Source of the DNA: Xanthostigma xanthostigma
Taxonomy: Eukaryota > Arthropoda > Insecta > Raphidioptera > Raphidiidae
DNA: 64,000 bases
Assembly (NCBI GenBank): GCA_963575645.1
Contig: OY754471.1
Span: 47,804,820-47,868,819 of the forward strand
Direction of reading: 5' to 3'
Shown: piece by piece, positions 1 through 10,752 of the stretch
Position numbering within the stretch: position 1 is the stretch's first letter
How the letters are laid out: every line of letters begins with the position of its first letter
Notes under the pieces: model-generated
The model's input: only the letters and a program-made list of their open reading frames with translations
What the model was told of the DNA's origin: nothing
The model's database searches: none
Program-made: the position numbers and the translations under genes

Positions 1-377
1 TCAGTTAAAATTGTTAAAATTGTCAAGAATAAAAATCCATAATCGAAAAGTGCTAAGGTTTAATAATTTTTTTTAAATTATATTTGAAAAAATATTATAA
101 TATGCGTAAGACATCGATGCTTTACATAGTTAGTTTTCGGAACTGCTGACATTATTTGGTTATTTGCAAAAAAATTAAAATGTACCGTTTGCATGCTCGC
201 TTGACATATTTTCCATAAGACTATAGGTACAATATGTAAAAGTTTTTTTTAATTTTTGACTTTATAAATCTCCTAATGATTTTGGATTTTTTACAGAAAA
301 TTTTGTCATAAAAAAATCTATTAAAAAAACTTTATTTCAGATTTTTTTCATTTTCTTTGTAAAACGGCTCAACCTCC
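1..377 (-). mobile_element. TTAA-flanked TIR element (family T), cut by window edge
   Basis: AT-rich sequence matching the element copies at 18935-19615 and 25490-26160. It ends at the family terminus CTCAACCTCC followed by TTAA at 378-381. The other end lies outside the window. No coding capacity seen. TTAA target duplications are typical of piggyBac- and Kolobok-type transposons; which superfamily is not decidable here. Confidence 0.6.
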
Positions 378-427
378 TTAAGCAGCACCACAAGTCACTT
401 TTTAATAAATATGAAATTGCTTAAGTG

Positions 428-1125
428 GCATAATCAATGTAAAAATTAATCAAAGCATACTTTAGTTTATTTTTGACAAATATACAAAACAAAAGAACAG
501 CTGATTTTTTTTATTTAAAAATATTTCCGAAACTATAAAGTTAAAAAAATTTTTTTTAACAAAACTTGAAAAAATAAATAAAATAATACTGCCGTAAAAA
601 GGTAAAAGGCAGTAAGTGACCAACTTATGAATTTGAGTCAATCAAGAATTACTAATTATGTCTTGACCGTCCAGAATTTTAGATTATGGAAACCAAAACA
701 TGGGGAAAACATTTTTTAAAGACAATAAAATTATTGCTGCAGCACTTTCTGCTGTCGTTGGCTTCAGTATGAACTCATTTTTCAACAAATGTCACTTACT
801 GCCCTTTGCCTTTTTAGGGCAGAATAGGCCGATATGAAAAATATACCATTATTATATAAAAAAACATCGTTATAGCATATATCTCTTCTGCGAATGCGCC
901 GATTTTCCTCGAAAACAATAGGGCTCTTCATATTTTCCTCCCGAAATTTGGTTTCAATCCGTTCATTCGTTTCACCTGTATCGTACTCACAGACTAACAG
1001 ACAAACAGACGTACAGAGTTTTTACAAAAATATTTTTCAAAACGAAAAAAATTAGTAAAATTTTGAAATGTGAATTTTGACCTAAACTAGTACCATTCCC
1101 CACTTGTGGGTTGGAATGGTAAAAA
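428..1125 (+). mobile_element. Family Y non-autonomous element with nested MITE
   Basis: Shares its length with copies at 6690-7068, 23648-24292 and 51832-52836 (reverse). The right end carries the hairpin-forming terminus CCATTCC...GGAATGG near 1095-1120. The left part of the family is missing here. A foreign small element at about 596-812 interrupts it; its ends are inverted repeats around GGCAGTAAGTGAC. No conserved protein. Confidence 0.6.
596..812. mobile_element. Small TIR element nested in family Y
   Basis: About 217 bp bounded by inverted repeats of roughly 20 bp built on AAGGCAGTAAGTGAC and GTCACTTACTGCC. Other family Y copies lack it, which marks it as an insertion. It holds no open frame of note. 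Confidence 0.55.
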
Positions 1126-1751
1126 ATTCATTCAAAAGCCATTTGTAATGTCGTTTTGGATAAGTTGTTTGTTGGCCACTGTTTTAAAAGAAGATAAATA
1201 CGTTTAAGAGTCGCAAAGTGTGACGGTGCTCTGAGGTTTATAATTAAGTTAGTTCATAATTAAGAAGATAACTGTGGATAGAAAGCAAGCTCGTTAGTAA
1301 CCCCTTTCAATGTGCTTTCGTCAACCTACCCCCATCCCCCTCCGGCTCCGCGGCATCCTCCTCGTCCTCCCGCGCCATTCTTCACGATGTCACCGGTGTC
1401 TTTATCATATTTCTTAGCTTTACTTGTTAAGGTTTTATGTTTTGAAAGGGGGGAATTATGTTTCTCTCCTTTCCTATACACAAATCTAATATAATGATGT
1501 CAGAGTTAATTACTTATTTGCTTTGCCGTTATTGTAATAATAATTTCTCCTTAATAACAGATCGAGAATGAGTTTTGCCGCGTCCAAAAATTTTTTGAGT
1601 CTCGTATCGTTTTTTTTTTTCTAGTGGGTCTTTCTGGAAAACGAGAATCGTTGAAAAAATCTAGTCTCATCTAGAGTACGTACTTCCGGCATCAGTGCGT
1701 GTAATACCACCAATGCGTAAATATTAGGCTTGCTGCCTCAAAAAATTAATG
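1126..1751. other. Unassigned; C-rich pocket
   Basis: No repeat match elsewhere in the window was found. A C/T-rich pocket at about 1310-1400 gives a short proline-rich frame that looks like low complexity rather than coding sequence. Confidence 0.3.
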
Positions 1752-2063
1752 CCGGATCTAAAAGGTTCGAAAGTTAGTCACAAACAGCGTCGCAAAGGCA
1801 CATTTTAGAGCCGTTGATACTCCCACCACCTCCCGGTTACTTGCACGGAACGTGCGCTCGTCGGTGATTGGCCGTGATCGCTCGTTGCCTTTGTCACTTG
1901 TCGCTTTCCTGCTTTAAAGTACAGTCGAGTACGCTATTGTCAAGTTGTTATTGCTATGTCAGTTTTGTTGAGTTGCGGGTTTGTAGTTTTTCAACAGACT
2001 ATACAAGCGCAAGCCTGCATTCGCATCTAACTTCCGAGCTTTTTAGATTCGTGGCGCGTACTA
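1752..2063 (+). mobile_element. Family Z MITE, copy 1 (left end lost)
   Basis: One of five same-strand copies (others at 3409, 17066, 28240, 56286). Intact copies are about 315 bp with TIRs built on TAATACGCGCCACG and a TA target duplication. This copy lacks the first bases of the left TIR but keeps the right one (GGCGCGTACTA then TA). A chance frame starting at TTG runs through it and recurs in the other copies only because they are recent; it is not a gene. Confidence 0.7.
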
Positions 2064-2475
2064 TACGGACTTTCGACAGAGATATGAAGAAAAAAAGGTT
2101 TGATATTGCTCTTGAATTATACACACTAAACGGCTACGCACAACTCTATAAAAAGGGACGTCTAGATTCAATGTAAACGACAGACACATGATATTAAGTG
2201 AGACTTTGTACGTTTTGTTGGCACGTAGCGTTTTCTAGCGGTAAGTAATTACCTTAGTATATTTACTTAGTGTTTCAATTAATCAAGAGATATTATACGC
2301 GCCGCGAATTAGAGAGAACCTCGAAGAGCGACCGACCGCACGGCACATTCACGGCTCGCTAGATACTTGAGGTATTTGCATTAGCTACGTCACTAATAAG
2401 TACACAAGCAGGCTGCCAGACCGTATTACACTTACCTATACAAAACGCGATGCGGTCGCAGGATGGCGTATTTTT
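2064..2475. other. Unassigned intergenic stretch
   Basis: No feature supported. A phrase near 2296 (ATTATACGCGCCGCG) resembles the family Z terminus and may be a relic. Confidence 0.3.
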
Positions 2476-2722
2476 TGAAGTGAAAACTTCTTTAGCGGCG
2501 TTGTACACTTTTTTTGTAATGGGTAAAAGATGTTAAACTCGTGTCAGGGAGTAAACTCGCGTCAGGGTCACGTGTCCTGATCGAAAATGCGTAAGACGAA
2601 AACTTTTATTTATACAACGTTAGACATCTAGCGTTGAAATATCGTACATAAAAATGCAATCTATGATACAAACCATTTTGATCGAAAATTCGTAAGACGT
2701 TAATATTCAAGTTTTCACTTTA
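2476..2722. mobile_element. Family W TIR element, copy 1
   Basis: Bounded by inverted GAAGTGAAAACTT and AAGTTTTCACTT. Internal direct repeats of GATCGAAAATTCGTAAGACG (one diverged) are shared with a longer copy at 58789-59280. Non-coding. Confidence 0.5.
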
Positions 2723-2889
2723 GCCGGCACTCCCGGAGTGCCTTAACTTTTTTTTTTTGTTTTTTTTTCTATCGAGTGAAAGAAGTGCGTTAGTTCCGAA
2801 TTGAATTCGATTTTTAGGGTTCCGTATCTCAAAATGAAAAAAGGAACCCTTATGGATTCACTTTGTTGACTCCATCTTCTTGGTTTCCG

Positions 2890-2995
2890 GGCTTGTATGC
2901 CGTGGTCCATTGGTACTTATTTCTACAACTGCGGTAGACATTATCAAAGGCGATGTGGTAGCGGGCGAAGTGTCCTTCTAACCTGCTCACAGGTA
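2890..2995 (+). repeat. Fragment of PLE-like fold-back (matches 42345-42561)
   Basis: The stretch around the words GCTTGTATGCCGTGGTCC and ACAACTGCGGTAGACATTAT is found as both arms of the fold-back at 42.4 kb. Here only one arm plus part of the loop is present. Confidence 0.5.
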
Positions 2996-3000
2996 AGTTT

Positions 3001-3178
3001 GTCGACAAGTGTGGTACTTCCGTCTTTTATGATCAGCGTGCTCGTGTTCTCTACTCGGTCATAGTATGCTTTTCTGTGATTGGTCGTATGTGTCGACAAG
3101 TGTGGTACTTCCGTCTTTTATGGTCAGCGTGCTCGTGTTCTCTACTCGGTCGTAGTATGTTCTTCTGTCTGTCAAGAG
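3001..3178 (+). repeat. 91-bp tandem duplication
   Basis: Two head-to-tail copies starting with GTCGACAAGTGTGGTACTTC at 3001 and 3092, with only a handful of differences. No coding frame. Confidence 0.85.
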
Positions 3179-3408
3179 TCTGGGGAATCAAAACTTTCCG
3201 TTGAACTTGAATCATGAAATTTGGCAAGAAGCAATTCGTATAGCACGAGTACAGGGAAAAAATTCGAAAACCGTTAATTTGTAGTTACATACAAAAAAAA
3301 TGTTTTTAAACCGCAACAACATGCAACGCATCTTACACAATAACAGTTCTAATAGCCTCGGACAACATGGCGCGTAGTTCAAGAATATCAAACTTTTGGC
3401 CCTTGTGG

Positions 3409-3617
3409 TGGAACGTGCGCTCGTCGGTGATTGGCCGTGATCAGTCGTTGCCTTTGTCACTTGTCGCTTTCCTGCTTTAAAGTACAGTCGAGTACAAGTT
3501 GTTATTGCTATTTTAGTTTTGTTGAGTTGCGAGTTTGTAGTTTTTCAACAGACTGTACAAGGGCAAGTCCGCATTCGCATCTAACTTCAGAGCCTTTTAG
3601 ATTCGTGGCGAGTATTA
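3409..3617 (+). mobile_element. Family Z MITE, copy 2 (5'-truncated)
   Basis: Matches the inner and right part of the family Z copies; the left third is missing and a short internal deletion removes a few bases near 3497. The right TIR is altered (GGCGAGTATTA). Confidence 0.65.
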
Positions 3618-4500
3618 TAATATACTATTGAGTTAAGCACATCGACGCTTGTTTGGATATTAAATGGTCGGGTTTGAACTTTAATGAAAAACTGGGTAGG
3701 TTAGGTCGGGAATAGAAAATCTCAGAAATGTATAATTGAAGCATCGTATCGCGGACAACCTCCCCCCTCCCCTCGTACACACTTGCTCTAACGGGCAATT
3801 TCGATGCTGCATTTAAGTTAATTCAAAAGTTAAACTTATAGTGCGAAAAGTTTCAAGAAATTAAAGTAGATATTAACAAAGCAAAAAGAAAAGACGTGTT
3901 CACATGATACAAATTCAGTGTGTAGCAGAAGCTCGACTTTTCAATTTTGCACAAAAGTGTCGCAGTGGCTGCAATAAGTAACTTTATATAATAGCTAACC
4001 GGGTATACAGAAGTGCTTTTTCTTTCTAAACAACTCGACGCAAATAGAAGACGCCGGTGAGGTAAGGTATTCTTCACGTTCCCCTTCCGTTACCTCTGCA
4101 AAAACACAACCACTTCAACTCGAGGTGTGTTGCGATTCCGTTTCCGCTGCAGATGGACTTAAAAAAACTGAATTGGATTGGCAATCTATAAATTCGGACG
4201 TAGCTGGACAGGTTCGCTAAAAATTCTTCGACAAAAGAAAAACGCTTCTTTGACGTAAAACCTTCTTTACGCTTGACTTGGGGAGTAAGCTGATATGAAT
4301 GCCTGACGAGAGATTTACGGAAGTGTGATCGGGCGAGGCGAACGGAAGTTGAGAGGGAGATATGAGTTAGTGAAGGTAGAAAGAGCATGACAAATACTTT
4401 TCTGGCTGGTGGCGCCATCAGGTGGCCGAAAATGTAAGCAGTACTAACAATAGAATGACACGTACTTTACTTGCCAGTGGCGCTATCGGGTGACAGAAAA
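3618..4500. other. Unassigned; long minus-strand frame not recognised
   Basis: A 114-codon open frame on the minus strand (4074-4418) has no motif I recognise. It contains a phrase shared with about 29180 (GGCAATCTATAAATTCGG), which suggests a dispersed repeat rather than a gene. At about 4400-4500 a short unit (TGGTGGCGCCATCAGGTGG-like) is repeated twice, diverged. Confidence 0.3.
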
Positions 4501-5317
4501 AAGTTTTGTAAACCTACTTTAAATAATATTTCATAAAGGTTTACGTTAAAAATCCAACGAGAGCTAAGTAATTGCAATGTATTACTTTTGTTTTCATTAT
4601 CTTTATGTTTATATTTCTTTCTTCTTACATTAGACTGTTCATTTCGTTCCTGAACAATTATAAATTAATATTTTTTTTGTTCAATTTATTAAGTATTCTA
4701 CGTTTAAAGTGAATAAAATTGTAAAATCATTTTAAAGTTCATATTTTGTGAATTTTCGGGCGAATAATAACAAATTATGGCAGGAAGAAGTTTTACTTCA
4801 GTCGTGTGGTCTATAAAGCACACTCGTTTTTAAATATATAGATGTTTAGTAATAAAATAAACGCGCTATTTCAAGACAACACAAGTTGTGCATCTCCTCG
4901 TTAGTCACCTAACTGGGGCGGTTGGAGTCGCCATCCCCCAACCCCAACATTAACTCGCAACCTATGCAATGAATCAGACTTTGAAATGTTTTATCTTCGT
5001 CGTCCAGACTGTGCGATACATTAGCATATTAATTAGAACGATATAATGCCTACCTTATAAACCCCGCTCTCTCTTTCTCTCTGTGTCTTTCTTTCTTTCC
5101 ATACAACAAAAGGTGGAATAGGCGCACGCTTCAAGAAAAAAACAACACAACTTCGGAAATTGCGTCGTAATTGACACGAATATTCGCACACTTTTTGAGA
5201 TTCCATTCGCGAAATTAATGCAATTTTTCTGCGAATATAGATTAAAAAAAATTTTTTTTAATGTTAAAATAGTATTAAACAAAAAAAATATTATATTCTT
5301 TGCATTTTTGTTGAAAA
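4501..5317. other. Unassigned AT-rich stretch
   Basis: Nothing supported. Contains a short TC-rich run near 5066-5095. Confidence 0.3.
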
Positions 5318-6058
5318 CTAGCGGTCCCGCCCTGTTTCACCCGGGTGCAAAATACCAAATGGGGAGGGGGTACATGAGTACGCACATTCATCTTAGTTTA
5401 CCGAGATGAATGGTGTGTCCAAATTTCATGATGATCGGAGTTACCGTTCAAAAGTTTTTGTCGATAAAAAGCAGTATTTATACTTTTTATAAGTATAGAT
5501 AATAAATCTCTTTTAAATCAATTACTGGAATTAATAAAATATAATAATAAATATTTAATTTAAAACACAGTAGGAAAATTATTTTTGTATAAATACCTAT
5601 AGTTGTAACAGTTTTCAAATGAGCTATTAATTAAATTTATTTAATTTTAATTAGTCGTAAATAAAATTAAAATAAATTTAAATGTAAGAAAGTAATGTAG
5701 AAAATAAAAAAAGAATTAAAACTATATTGGCCCAACGTGGGGCTCGAACCCACGACCCTGATACTAAGAGTCGCGTGCTCTACCGACTGAGCTAGCCGGG
5801 CTTGTGAAGTACAACCTAATATTGATGTATGTAGTTACGGCATTTCATCTGAATAGAAGCTATTTTTGAGGTACATTTTGCAACATTTTTCAGTGATGCT
5901 TTGCTTCTATTGGTCGTAGCGTGATAGTATATAGCCTTCCTCGATAAATGGACTAACCAACAAAAATTTTTTTTTCCAATTCGAACCAGTAGTTCCTGAG
6001 ATTAGCGCGTTCAACCAAACAAACACACAAACTCTTCAGCTTTATATATTAGTATAGA
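5318..6058 (-). mobile_element. Helitron with tRNA-Lys-like cargo, copy 1
   Basis: Read on the minus strand it begins TCTATACTAATATATAAAGC after a host A and ends GGGACCGCTAG before a host T. That is the TC...CTAG, A|T signature of Helitrons. Compared with the short copy at 39917-40274, the middle is expanded by about 380 bp that includes a tRNA-Lys-like sequence (5730-5801). No rolling-circle replicase is encoded, so it is non-autonomous. Confidence 0.8.
5730..5801 (-). tRNA. tRNA-Lys-like sequence inside a Helitron (probable pseudogene)
   Basis: The acceptor GCCCGGC/GTTGGGC, the A box TAGCTCAGTCGG and the B box GGTTCGAGCCC are well preserved, and the loop carries CTCTTAG with a CTT anticodon. 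The anticodon stem is mispaired, so a functional tRNA is unlikely. The same cargo sits in Helitron copies at 22.6 and 62.3 kb. Confidence 0.6.
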
Positions 6059-6689
6059 TACTACCCAATTCTAAAGTATATTCTACGACACTGATTTACA
6101 AACAAAAGTATAGATTTGCATATAAAAAGTCCCTTGTAAGATTTCTTGAAATCCTGACCACATTATCGGATATCCATTAGACGCGTCGGTATCATTACCT
6201 GAGCTGCAGGTGTGCCCCAAGTGTGTCCTCCGGAAGTTTACTGTGGTTGGATCGGATAGCATCTTATCGATTACTGGATCGAAATAATTATATTTGTAAG
6301 TATCATTGAATCGAAGATGCGTTTATTATAATTTTATAAATTGTCTTTGAGGAAAGTGCTACAAAAAACATATTATTTCGGCACCTTATCTGAAATACTT
6401 TTAATAAACGATCGATTTTAAAACTGAAATAGGTACATACAGCTGCATCCAAAAATAAAAAAATAACATCGTTATACAGTATCGGGTTTATAATCTTACA
6501 GTAAGAATTATTTACATTTTCAAAATTTAATATTACCGAAACATTCACTGTGAACCCCAAAAAAAATATCAATATCGGTAACACCTGTAAGATTATTCAG
6601 TAGAATCAATTGAATTGGATTTTCAAAAAAAAAAAAAATAAGGAATACTAGACTTAAATAACCATAACGACTGATGGACTTTAAAAAAA
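6059..6689. other. Unassigned AT-rich stretch
   Basis: Open frames on the minus strand (6303-6584, 6623-6808) are AT-driven and show no motif. Nothing else supported. Confidence 0.3.
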
Positions 6690-7068
6690 TTCCAGCCAAT
6701 TGGGTGACGGGACCATTCCAACTTCAAAAATGTTGACATTTGATAATAATAAAGAAAATAAAATTTCTGATATCGCGTGAGGTGACGCGGATAATGGCTA
6801 GTATTCAATATGATATTTGCCTACATGATATGTTCCGCGTCACGTAAAAATTAATCAAAGCATGCCGAACTAGTTTATTTCTGACAGATCCATAAAACAA
6901 AAGAGCGGCTGATTTTTTTTTTATTTTCAAAATACTTCCGAAACTATAAAGCTTAGAACAAAAAATTTTAACGAAACTTTCTTGAAAAAATAAATAGAAT
7001 AATAAGCCGTTATGAAAAGTATACCATTATTATATAAAAAACACCGTTATAGCACATATCTCTGTCAG
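6690..7068 (+). mobile_element. Family Y element, right-truncated copy
   Basis: Starts with the family left end (CCAGCCAATTGGGTGACGGG, then ACCATTCC) and follows the family to about 7068, where the match to 24040 and 52440 stops. Confidence 0.65.
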
Positions 7069-7585
7069 ACGATATCACGTGATAAAATACGACTCCATAA
7101 TTGGTCAATTTCTCAAACTAGCAGGCAGCGCTGCATGAAAAATAGCTCTGAACTATCACCCAAATAGCGAGCAGCGGACCAATCAGTGACGTCAAAATCC
7201 AGCAGGGTAGCGTGCAAAGCTGTCTGCAAGACTTCGAGCAAGCAAGCGAGCTCGAAACCCAGCATCGTGTGAAGGAGTCTTAAATTCCTTAATCCGCTAC
7301 TGGTCCAAGCCACTTTTTAATTTTACAAATAAAAAAAAAATAATGTAAATATTTAACGCGCCTAGTGTAGATTAACAAAATGTTGAGTACATACTTTGTT
7401 TAATATCTTTATTACGTGCAGAAAGTTTAAACGATACGACTGACCACTAACCAGTTCTTTTATAACAGGTGCTGTTCTACCTCATCGTTTGTAATTTGCA
7501 ATCAACAGTAATGAATGCCGATTGTGTCATCAAAACACATTTTATTTACAGAGGTTGCTTTGGAACAGCTGATCGGAATCCTTGT
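7069..7585. other. Unassigned
   Basis: No supported feature. The part from about 7518 (TGCCGATTGTGTC...ACACATTTTA) may be the true outer end of the THAP-bearing element that follows; a similar word occurs inverted at about 8150-8178. Confidence 0.3.
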
Positions 7586-8145
7586 ATACGCTAAGAAAGT
7601 ATCTTTGACATGCGATCTTTGCGTCATCTCGTGTTTGATTTTTTAAAATCTGGTTCACTCAAAACTTACAAACCCATAGAAACCAGCGTTATTCTTAATT
7701 ATAAAAAAAATATTTACGCAAAATGTCAGTAAAAAACTACATAAATGATATACATTTTTTATTTCAAAATTTTTTAAATCTTATTTTTGTTAACAAAATA
7801 ACAATTATGATATTTTTCATGTATTTAATAATGATTACAGACGTAAAATAAAATTTGATTACTCTTGACGACGTACTGGTGCAGTCCATTTTTTCCCCTC
7901 TCTAATTCATAAGAAAATCCAGAATAACGGTGGAATTGTAATTCTGGATGTTTAGTTGGTGTATCTTTACAATCAACAACACAGCACTTCCGATTTGATA
8001 GCTTTTTCCCCATTTTATTCGACAATTAATCCTTATTAAAATGCACGTATAACATATGACATTAAGGTTTTGACTGAACCAGATTTTAAAAAAAATCACG
8101 AGAGGGCGTAAAAGTCGCCTGTCAAAAGATACTTTCCTAGCGTAT
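7586..8145 (-). mobile_element. TIR element carrying a THAP-domain exon remnant
   Basis: About 560 bp flanked by imperfect inverted repeats of roughly 85 bp (ATACGCTAAGAAAGTATC at the left, its diverged complement at the right, continuing through the AAAATCTGGTTCA word). The interior holds the start of a THAP protein on the minus strand. P-type transposases carry an N-terminal THAP domain, so a P-like deletion derivative is a reasonable inference. No matching 8-bp target duplication was found at these borders. Confidence 0.6.
7825..8013 (-). pseudogene. THAP zinc-finger N-terminus fragment
   Basis: From the ATG complement at 8011-8013 the frame reads MGKKLSNRKCCVVDCKDT and continues with HPELQFHRY. 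This is the opening of a THAP domain: the first two zinc ligands in a C-x3-C arrangement, then the aromatic-basic stretch. The expected later W, C and H residues are absent because the frame runs into unrelated AT-rich sequence, so only about 30 residues are credible. It lies between the inverted repeats of the surrounding element and probably was the first exon of its transposase. A host THAP gene fragment is the alternative. Confidence 0.5.
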
Positions 8146-8724
8146 TAGAATGTGTTGGTAGTTAACGATCGGCAATGCATGCGAAAAATGTAGAAAAATA
8201 TAAGTTTTTGATATTCAAGGTAAATTAAATTTCTGTGAGAAAACGCGGCGGAACTTTTTATATTATAGTCTGCAGAGGGCATTGTGTTCGGCGCAGCGGC
8301 CGCTCATATCGCACAAAGGAAACGCATTCTCGATTTCTGTATAATGTCGTCGTGCCTCTCAATTTGTCAAACCCTAACAACCGTGTCTTGACATTTCTAT
8401 CACCGACCATTCGAACTGTTAGTCCATTGCTCCCGTTATAACACCGTAACAAATTTGTTAAAGGCTTTTGCCTTCAATAGATAAATTGTTAGAATGGTTT
8501 GTTTCGAACGACGATTATTTTAAATAAGTTCGTACACAGAATTTTTGACTATAATAATCAGAGGCGGTCGTATACTCGATGTGTCCCAGAATTAAGAACA
8601 TAGAAAAAGCGTCTTTAACGTCTTCCTTCATTAATTTTCGATTTCCTTGATTCTTGAATCGACGCTGCCGTCCCGAATTCAATTTTTTTGCTGGAATCAG
8701 TTCAGGAGACCGTACTGATAGGCC
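8146..8724. other. Unassigned; possible unknown frame at 8515-8751 (minus)
   Basis: A 78-codon minus-strand frame has a charged, non-AT-like composition in its middle (for example GRQRRFKNQGNRKLMKED) but matches no family I know, and its start overlaps the end of the neighbouring repeat. A second GC-richer patch at 8235-8450 is open on both strands and is not interpretable. Confidence 0.25.
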
Positions 8725-9843
8725 AAGATCCCGATTTGGCTCGATCTTCACCCATCAAGTTTTTTAATGAAATTTGATAATATAATGTATTAATAAAGAA
8801 AAATTGATTTGGTTGCCATTCAATTACTTGGCACAGCTATTTTCAATAAAAAATTTAAGTTTGTAACAATTATTATTAACGTAAGTTTGTAACATGAATA
8901 TTATTTAATTCAACTTTATTAACGTAAGTTTGTAACATGAATATTATTTAATTCAACATATTTATTAACGTAAGTTTGTAACATGAATATTATTTAATTC
9001 AACATATTTATTAACGTAAGTTTGTAACATGAATATTATTTAATTCAACATATTTATTAACGTAAGTTTGTAACATGAATATTATTCAATTAAACATATT
9101 TATTAACGTAAGTTTGTAACATGAATATTATTTAATTCAACATATTTATTAACGTAAGTTTGTAACATGAATGTTATTTAATTCAACATATTTATTAACG
9201 TAAGTGTGTAACATGAATATTATTTAATTCAACATATTTATTAACGTAAGTTTGTGACATGAATATTATTTAATTCAACACATTTATTAATTTAAGTTTT
9301 TTAACATGAACACTACTTCCTAGTTCATACGCTCCGCTGCCATCTTGCCTCTGTTTCTCCACATGACCACCACGGTACACCAGTGGCGGCGTGGCTTTTT
9401 AAGTTGTGGTGTTACAAGTTGTTAATTTTATTCTATTTATATATTTGTTATTCGTTGCCATGGTTACCTACATATAATACGTTCCACGTGTTCGCAATAA
9501 AATTATCAGCATTTTCATATATGGCAATATAGAAAACCCTATAACTGCAAAATACTAATTCGAAAGTGCCTGTCTACCTGGATTTATTCCAGGAATCAAA
9601 ATGTCGACCAAATTTCTGAATTTTATATATATATTTTACTTTCGATTGGTATAATGAATTTATTTGAAACCTCGATAACTACATTTCAGAAATAAAATTA
9701 ACAACTTTAATTTTTTATTGAAAATAGCTGCGCCAAGAACCTGAATGGCAACCAAATCAATTTTTCTTTATTAAATACATTATATTATCAAAAGTCAAAC
9801 ATTAGAAAACTCGATGGGTGAAGATCGAGTCAAATCGGGATCT
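8725..9843. mobile_element. Composite of family X arms in inverted orientation
   Basis: The left arm (8725-8857) is the reverse complement of the right arm (about 9690-9843): both carry AAATCAATTTTTCTTTAT-type sequence and the terminus GATC-CGATTTGGC. A single family X copy with the same parts lies at 56929-57268. Between the arms is an inverted left half of X (9417-9577) and the minisatellite element at 8862-9416. Confidence 0.65.
8862..9416 (+). mobile_element. Minisatellite-bearing element M, copy 1 (9 units)
   Basis: Nine units of about 46 bp (GTAAGTTTGTAACATGAATA...) start at 8881, 8924, 8970, 9016, 9062, 9108, 9154, 9200 and 9246. A unique 3' block follows (TTCATACGCTCCGCTGCCAT...). 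The element begins TGTAACA and ends TGTTACA, with AGTT on both sides. Family X elsewhere (57.1 kb) has the uninterrupted target with one AGTT, which supports a 4-bp target duplication. No protein is encoded. Confidence 0.75.
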
Positions 9844-10337
9844 TGTACTATAATACACGATAACCCGGTCTGGTTGTCGCCGCTGAGCGGGGCACAGTCC
9901 GGTGAGGCAAGACTGTAATACGGTGGAGCCGAAAGCACAACCACTGTTGTCGCTGCCGCGTTTCATCCCAATAGCGTGTGTATTGTCGCATAATAATCGA
10001 CACATCTTAATGACAAACGAATGTCAGTTATTGAAAGATCCGAGAACCAGCTGAAGCTAGTTTGAAATGATTTGTTGCTATATCGTCACAGATGTTTTCT
10101 TTTGTGGCGTCGCCGCAATTGGTTCCACGCGTTAAACACGACACAATACATTGCGTCGTGTTCCGCCACCGTCACGTTTGGTACCGCTGCCCACCCAACT
10201 TAAATTGTTCTTTAATAGCCTCGTTTATTTAATGTGCAATGTATATGTTATACGGTGTGATCAACACAAAACCGACAATCGCACGGAGACAAACTTTATA
10301 AATCTCAGTGAACTCGGATTTATCATAAAAGAATGTA
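9844..10337. other. Unassigned
   Basis: GC-richer patch at 9860-10000 with no recognisable protein. Nothing else supported. Confidence 0.25.
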
Positions 10338-10752
10338 CCTAAACTCCATTTTACGTCACTCTTTATAACGACAGCTCCTTAAAACGCCGAAATTACTTGG
10401 TCTACCTTGGTGCTCATACACTCTAAATAACGACACACCCACTCTAAAAAACGACAACAATACGCCATCATTAAGCAATAAACAGTATTTGTTTGTTATT
10501 TTGTTGCTTTGTTGTCGGCATCATGCGTACCAAAGGTTCTAAGGAATTCGTTCTTTTGTTTGTTGGGATTAGCTGCTTATCGAAAAGTTATCATATTCTT
10601 AATTGCCCAGTTGTAAATTATATACTATAAGAAAACACATATCATAGAAAAAAAATATTAATGGATTATTTCTTCTCTCCGTTTAACGACAACTCTCAAT
10701 AACGCTACAAAGTACACAGTCCCTTGAGTGTCGCTATATAGAGTTTACACTG
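10338..10752. mobile_element. Pogo/mariner-like MITE, copy 1
   Basis: Flanked by TA at 10336 and 10753. The ends are the inverted GTAAACTC motif next to phrases such as TATAACGAC and CGCTATATAGAG, the style of pogo/Tigger termini. A second copy lies at 28636-29063. The left tip is slightly deleted (CCTAAACTCC). Non-coding. Confidence 0.65.

Noticed and set aside
1868-2176. Recurrent frame beginning M-AVIARCLCHLSLSCFK in several loci
   Set aside because: It starts at TTG and follows the family Z MITE; recurrence reflects recent element copies, and the frame is broken in copy 2 and shifted in others.
5730-5801. Functional tRNA-Lys gene
   Set aside because: The anticodon stem is mispaired and it lies inside a Helitron with two further degraded copies.
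8872-9300. CRISPR array
   Set aside because: Units are contiguous 46-bp repeats without unique spacers, in an insect-like genome.
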